Shown: piece by piece, positions 8,602 to 10,000 of the stretch
Layout of the letters: the number at the start of each line of letters is the position of its first letter
Position numbering within the stretch: the stretch's first letter is position 1
NCBI GenBank assembly: GCA_034096865.1
Contig: JAWQFJ010028301.1
Span: 41,230 to 51,229, forward strand
DNA length: 10,000 bases
Source: Theodoxus fluviatilis
Lineage: Eukaryota > Mollusca > Gastropoda > Cycloneritida > Neritidae
Direction of reading: 5' to 3'
Made by a program: the position numbers and the translations under genes
Notes under the pieces: generated by a model
What the model saw: only the letters and a program-made list of their open reading frames with translations
Database searches by the model: none
Told to the model about the DNA's origin: nothing

Positions 8602-8822
8602 AAAAAGGAAAGAAAGAAAAGAAAAGAAAGTGAAAAAGAAAAAGAAAGAGAGAAAAGAAAAGAAAAGAAAAAGAAGAGAAAAAAGAAAGAAAAGGAAATA
8701 AAAGAGAAGAACAAATAAAAGAAAAGAAATAGAAAAGGAGAAAGAAAGGAAAAAAAGAGAAAAAAAAGAGAAGAACAACGAAAAGAAAAGGAAGACAATA
8801 AAGAAAAGAACAGAAACGTTAG

Positions 8823-8897
<75 letters not shown>

Positions 8898-8924
8898 ACG
8901 AAAGAAAGAAAGAAAGAAAGAAAG
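8602..8924. repeat. Long purine tract ending in pure (GAAA)n
   Basis: About 320 bp of nearly pure purine begin as mixed GAAAA, GGAAAG and AATAAAAG units. The tract resolves into regular GAAA tetramers from about 8848 to 8924 with one C interruption. Its right edge is the boundary between the repeat array and non-repetitive DNA. Confidence 0.95.
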
Positions 8925-9077
8925 TAAGTCAGACTCCCTTTTTTGCTGTTGCTATTTTACCGTAACCACAACTTTTTTTTCCAAATCATTTTTGACGCTG
9001 CAGCCTCGTTATTCATGCACAGCCCCACTTACTTGCATTCATTCGAATACTTGCAGTTCCTGTCTCAATGAGCAGCT

Positions 9078-9091
9078 GTTACCATAGTTAC
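9078..9091. promoter_or_regulatory. X-box-like (RFX) palindrome
   Basis: GTTACCATAGTTAC matches 12 of 14 positions of the RFX X-box consensus GTTRCCATGGYAAC, and an E-box CAGCTG overlaps its left end (9073-9078). RFX factors control ciliary genes in animals. A single imperfect site in non-coding DNA is weak evidence. Confidence 0.2.
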
Positions 9092-9545
9092 GGTTAGCCC
9101 AGTTATTCCGTGATTGTCCTGCATATTACCGAAATGCGCCGCCAAGGTGCACTTTCACCAAAGACATTGCATGGAGAGACGTGGAACTCTTTTATGTAAA
9201 AACGCGAGGATGCGAGAGAGTTGCGTCCCTTGCATTTGAGTGTGTCATTCATGTGGCTTCTTGGAGCGAAGCTGAGGAAAACACACGTTCACTGTGAAAC
9301 GAAGATCACCAAAAGTGTACATTTATGTCCTCTGAAATGTCGAAATCTTCTATGTATAGATCTCGTACCCGCTGAATACAGTGTAAATAGTTGTATAGCA
9401 AACGAGCGCTGTGACATTTTCATTTGTGACCTAAATAGATATAAAGTGTAGTTGACTTACTGCTCTGCGACTTAGAAAAACCTAAAAAGCGATTTTCCGG
9501 CACAACTGTGCATGTAGCGAGCACTTGAATAACAAATAACGCTGC

Positions 9546-9567
9546 AAGTGGCGCCGTCGCGCCACTT
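9546..9567. repeat. GC-rich perfect hairpin
   Basis: AAGTGGCGC (9546-9554) pairs perfectly with GCGCCACTT (9559-9567) around the four-base loop CGTC. It stands out in AT-rich surroundings. I do not recognise it as a known RNA gene. It lies about 90 bp before the candidate terminal exon. Confidence 0.6.
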
Positions 9568-9654
9568 TCGATCAATCATAATTGCCGCTACGGAAAGGTA
9601 ACTCTAAATATTAATCCTCGCAGATTCATGCTAAGTTCCCCGTCTCTCTTATAG

Positions 9655-9733
9655 GCTTGTTCAGGAGTACGAAGCACTGAATGAGCGCTTCATGTTGGCA
9701 ATTGAGCGCTCTTTGCCTCTCGTGACCGCCTAG
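9655..9733 (+). CDS. Candidate terminal coding exon of an unidentified host gene
   Basis: A strong animal 3' splice site, a pyrimidine run CCCCGTCTCTCT followed by TATAG, ends at 9654. After one base completing a split codon, 25 codons stay open (starting LVQEYEALNERF, ending SLPLVTA) and close with TAG at 9731-9733. The other two frames stop within about ten codons. Two AATAAA signals follow 74 and 134 bp after the stop, as expected for a last exon and 3' UTR. The peptide is too short to assign to a family. The upstream exon is not identified: a donor-like GGAAAG-GTAACT at 9598 would give an intron of only 57 bp, which seems too short. The call rests on layout alone. Confidence 0.3.
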
Positions 9734-9806
9734 TGATTTAGTGCAGCGCTTCATTTGTTAAAGGGAGGTAAATCTTCTGCGCCGCATGTTGTGTTGCTAG
9801 ACGCTA

Positions 9807-9812
9807 AATAAA
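9807..9812 (+). promoter_or_regulatory. Canonical polyadenylation signal AATAAA (first)
   Basis: This AATAAA lies 74 bp after the candidate stop codon. It is followed by a T-rich stretch (GTATTTTTCTTTG) that could serve as a downstream element. That same stretch ends in CCACAG (to 9831) and resembles a second 3' splice site, so the local reading is ambiguous. Confidence 0.35.
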
Positions 9813-9866
9813 GTATTTTTCTTTGCCACAGACATCGTTTATGTACGCTTAAATGTATTCTGCATG

Positions 9867-9872
9867 AATAAA
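9867..9872 (+). promoter_or_regulatory. Canonical polyadenylation signal AATAAA (second)
   Basis: A second perfect hexamer occurs 60 bp after the first, within TGCATGAATAAAGTCC. Paired signals in a short 3' UTR are common in animal genes. Cleavage would be expected near 9885-9900. No transcript evidence is available. Confidence 0.35.
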
Positions 9873-10000
9873 GTCCACTACTCTGTCATCCTTAATGCCA
9901 TTACTCGCGCACACAGAGCGCTTCGGGCAAACAAAGCCCGTTCCAGTCCCAAAATGATATTTCTGAGGGTTATTTTACGCATCGACGGCAGTGCTGGATT
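9873..10000. other. Downstream flank without recognised features
   Basis: It contains a small hairpin CGGGC (9924-9928) and GCCCG (9936-9940) and one AGCGCT palindrome (9917-9922). I see no gene, repeat or coding frame in it. Confidence 0.5.

Larger units (their letters stand above)
8925..9654. other. Apparently single-copy non-coding DNA
   Basis: No similarity to the array is visible here. A 76-codon frame opens at a TTG on the plus strand (9221-9451), and a roughly 64-codon stop-to-stop frame lies behind an acceptor-like TTTTCCTCAG on the minus strand near 9270. Neither is recognisable, and both lengths are compatible with chance. If the exon at 9655 is real, this stretch is intron or contains upstream exons that I cannot define. 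Confidence 0.5.

Noticed and set aside
8920..8930. GTAAGT donor-like site at the end of the (GAAA)n tract
   Set aside because: It is created by the edge of a microsatellite and no exon precedes it.
9080..9275. Minus-strand acceptor-like TTTTCCTCAG with about 56 open codons after it
   Set aside because: It ends in a stop with no polyadenylation signal nearby on that strand and has no recognisable protein. One such pattern per kilobase is expected by chance.
9440..9446. TATAAAG as a TATA box
   Set aside because: No downstream start-like sequence or gene follows at a suitable distance, and the motif is common in AT-rich DNA.
9221..9451. 76-codon plus-strand frame in single-copy DNA
   Set aside because: It starts at TTG, shows no recognisable domain and has a length plausible by chance among six frames. 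No splice-site pair convincingly encloses it.

Overview
The window looks like non-coding DNA from a large animal genome, most likely a marine mollusc and probably a gastropod. That assignment is inference. It rests on dense TGACCTTGACCTT-type interspersed repeats, ACGG/ACGCCCGG minisatellites, long (AC)n and (AAAAG)n tracts, a LINE fragment of a type common in aquatic animals, and the absence of any long gene. No bacterial or viral gene organisation is present.

Positions 1-8924 are a head-to-tail array of one repeat family with a core of about 830-850 bp. Each full copy is bounded by an 11-bp inverted repeat, GACTCACATGC at its left end on this strand and GCATGTGAGTC at its right end. A short hairpin (GGGC-AAA-GCCC) lies just outside the left repeat, and an ACGG/ACGCCCGG minisatellite lies just inside the right one. 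Read on the minus strand, this matches the layout of a non-autonomous Helentron-type rolling-circle element (HINE, or 'pearl'-like): terminal region with subterminal inverted repeat, minisatellite near the 5' end, body, inverted subterminal repeat, 3' hairpin. I count one left-truncated copy (1-419), full copies at 763-1615, 6183-7047 and 7726-8601, two composite copies carrying extra shortened monomers (1770-3418 and 3426-4769), one copy split by a LINE (4847-6115), and one truncated copy (7317-7712).

The copies are separated by microsatellites that always sit at the same place: (AC)n at 529-763 and 1616-1745, purine tracts of (AAAAG)n type at 4770-4846, 6116-6182, 7048-7316 and 8602-8924, or almost nothing (3419-3425, 7713-7725). 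The body is saturated with AGGTCA, the nuclear-receptor half-site, mostly as TCAAGGTCA and in long palindromes.

The only clear protein-coding relic is 5528-5863, the last 111 codons of a 5'-truncated non-LTR retrotransposon with an (ATAC)n tail. It is inserted inside an array copy and is not an active gene.

Positions 8925-10000 are apparently single-copy. A strong 3' splice site at 9654 is followed by a 25-codon open stretch ending in TAG and then by two AATAAA signals (9807 and 9867). This could be the last exon of a plus-strand host gene whose last intron, or upstream flank, holds the repeat array. That is a hypothesis only. Apart from these items I see no supportable gene.
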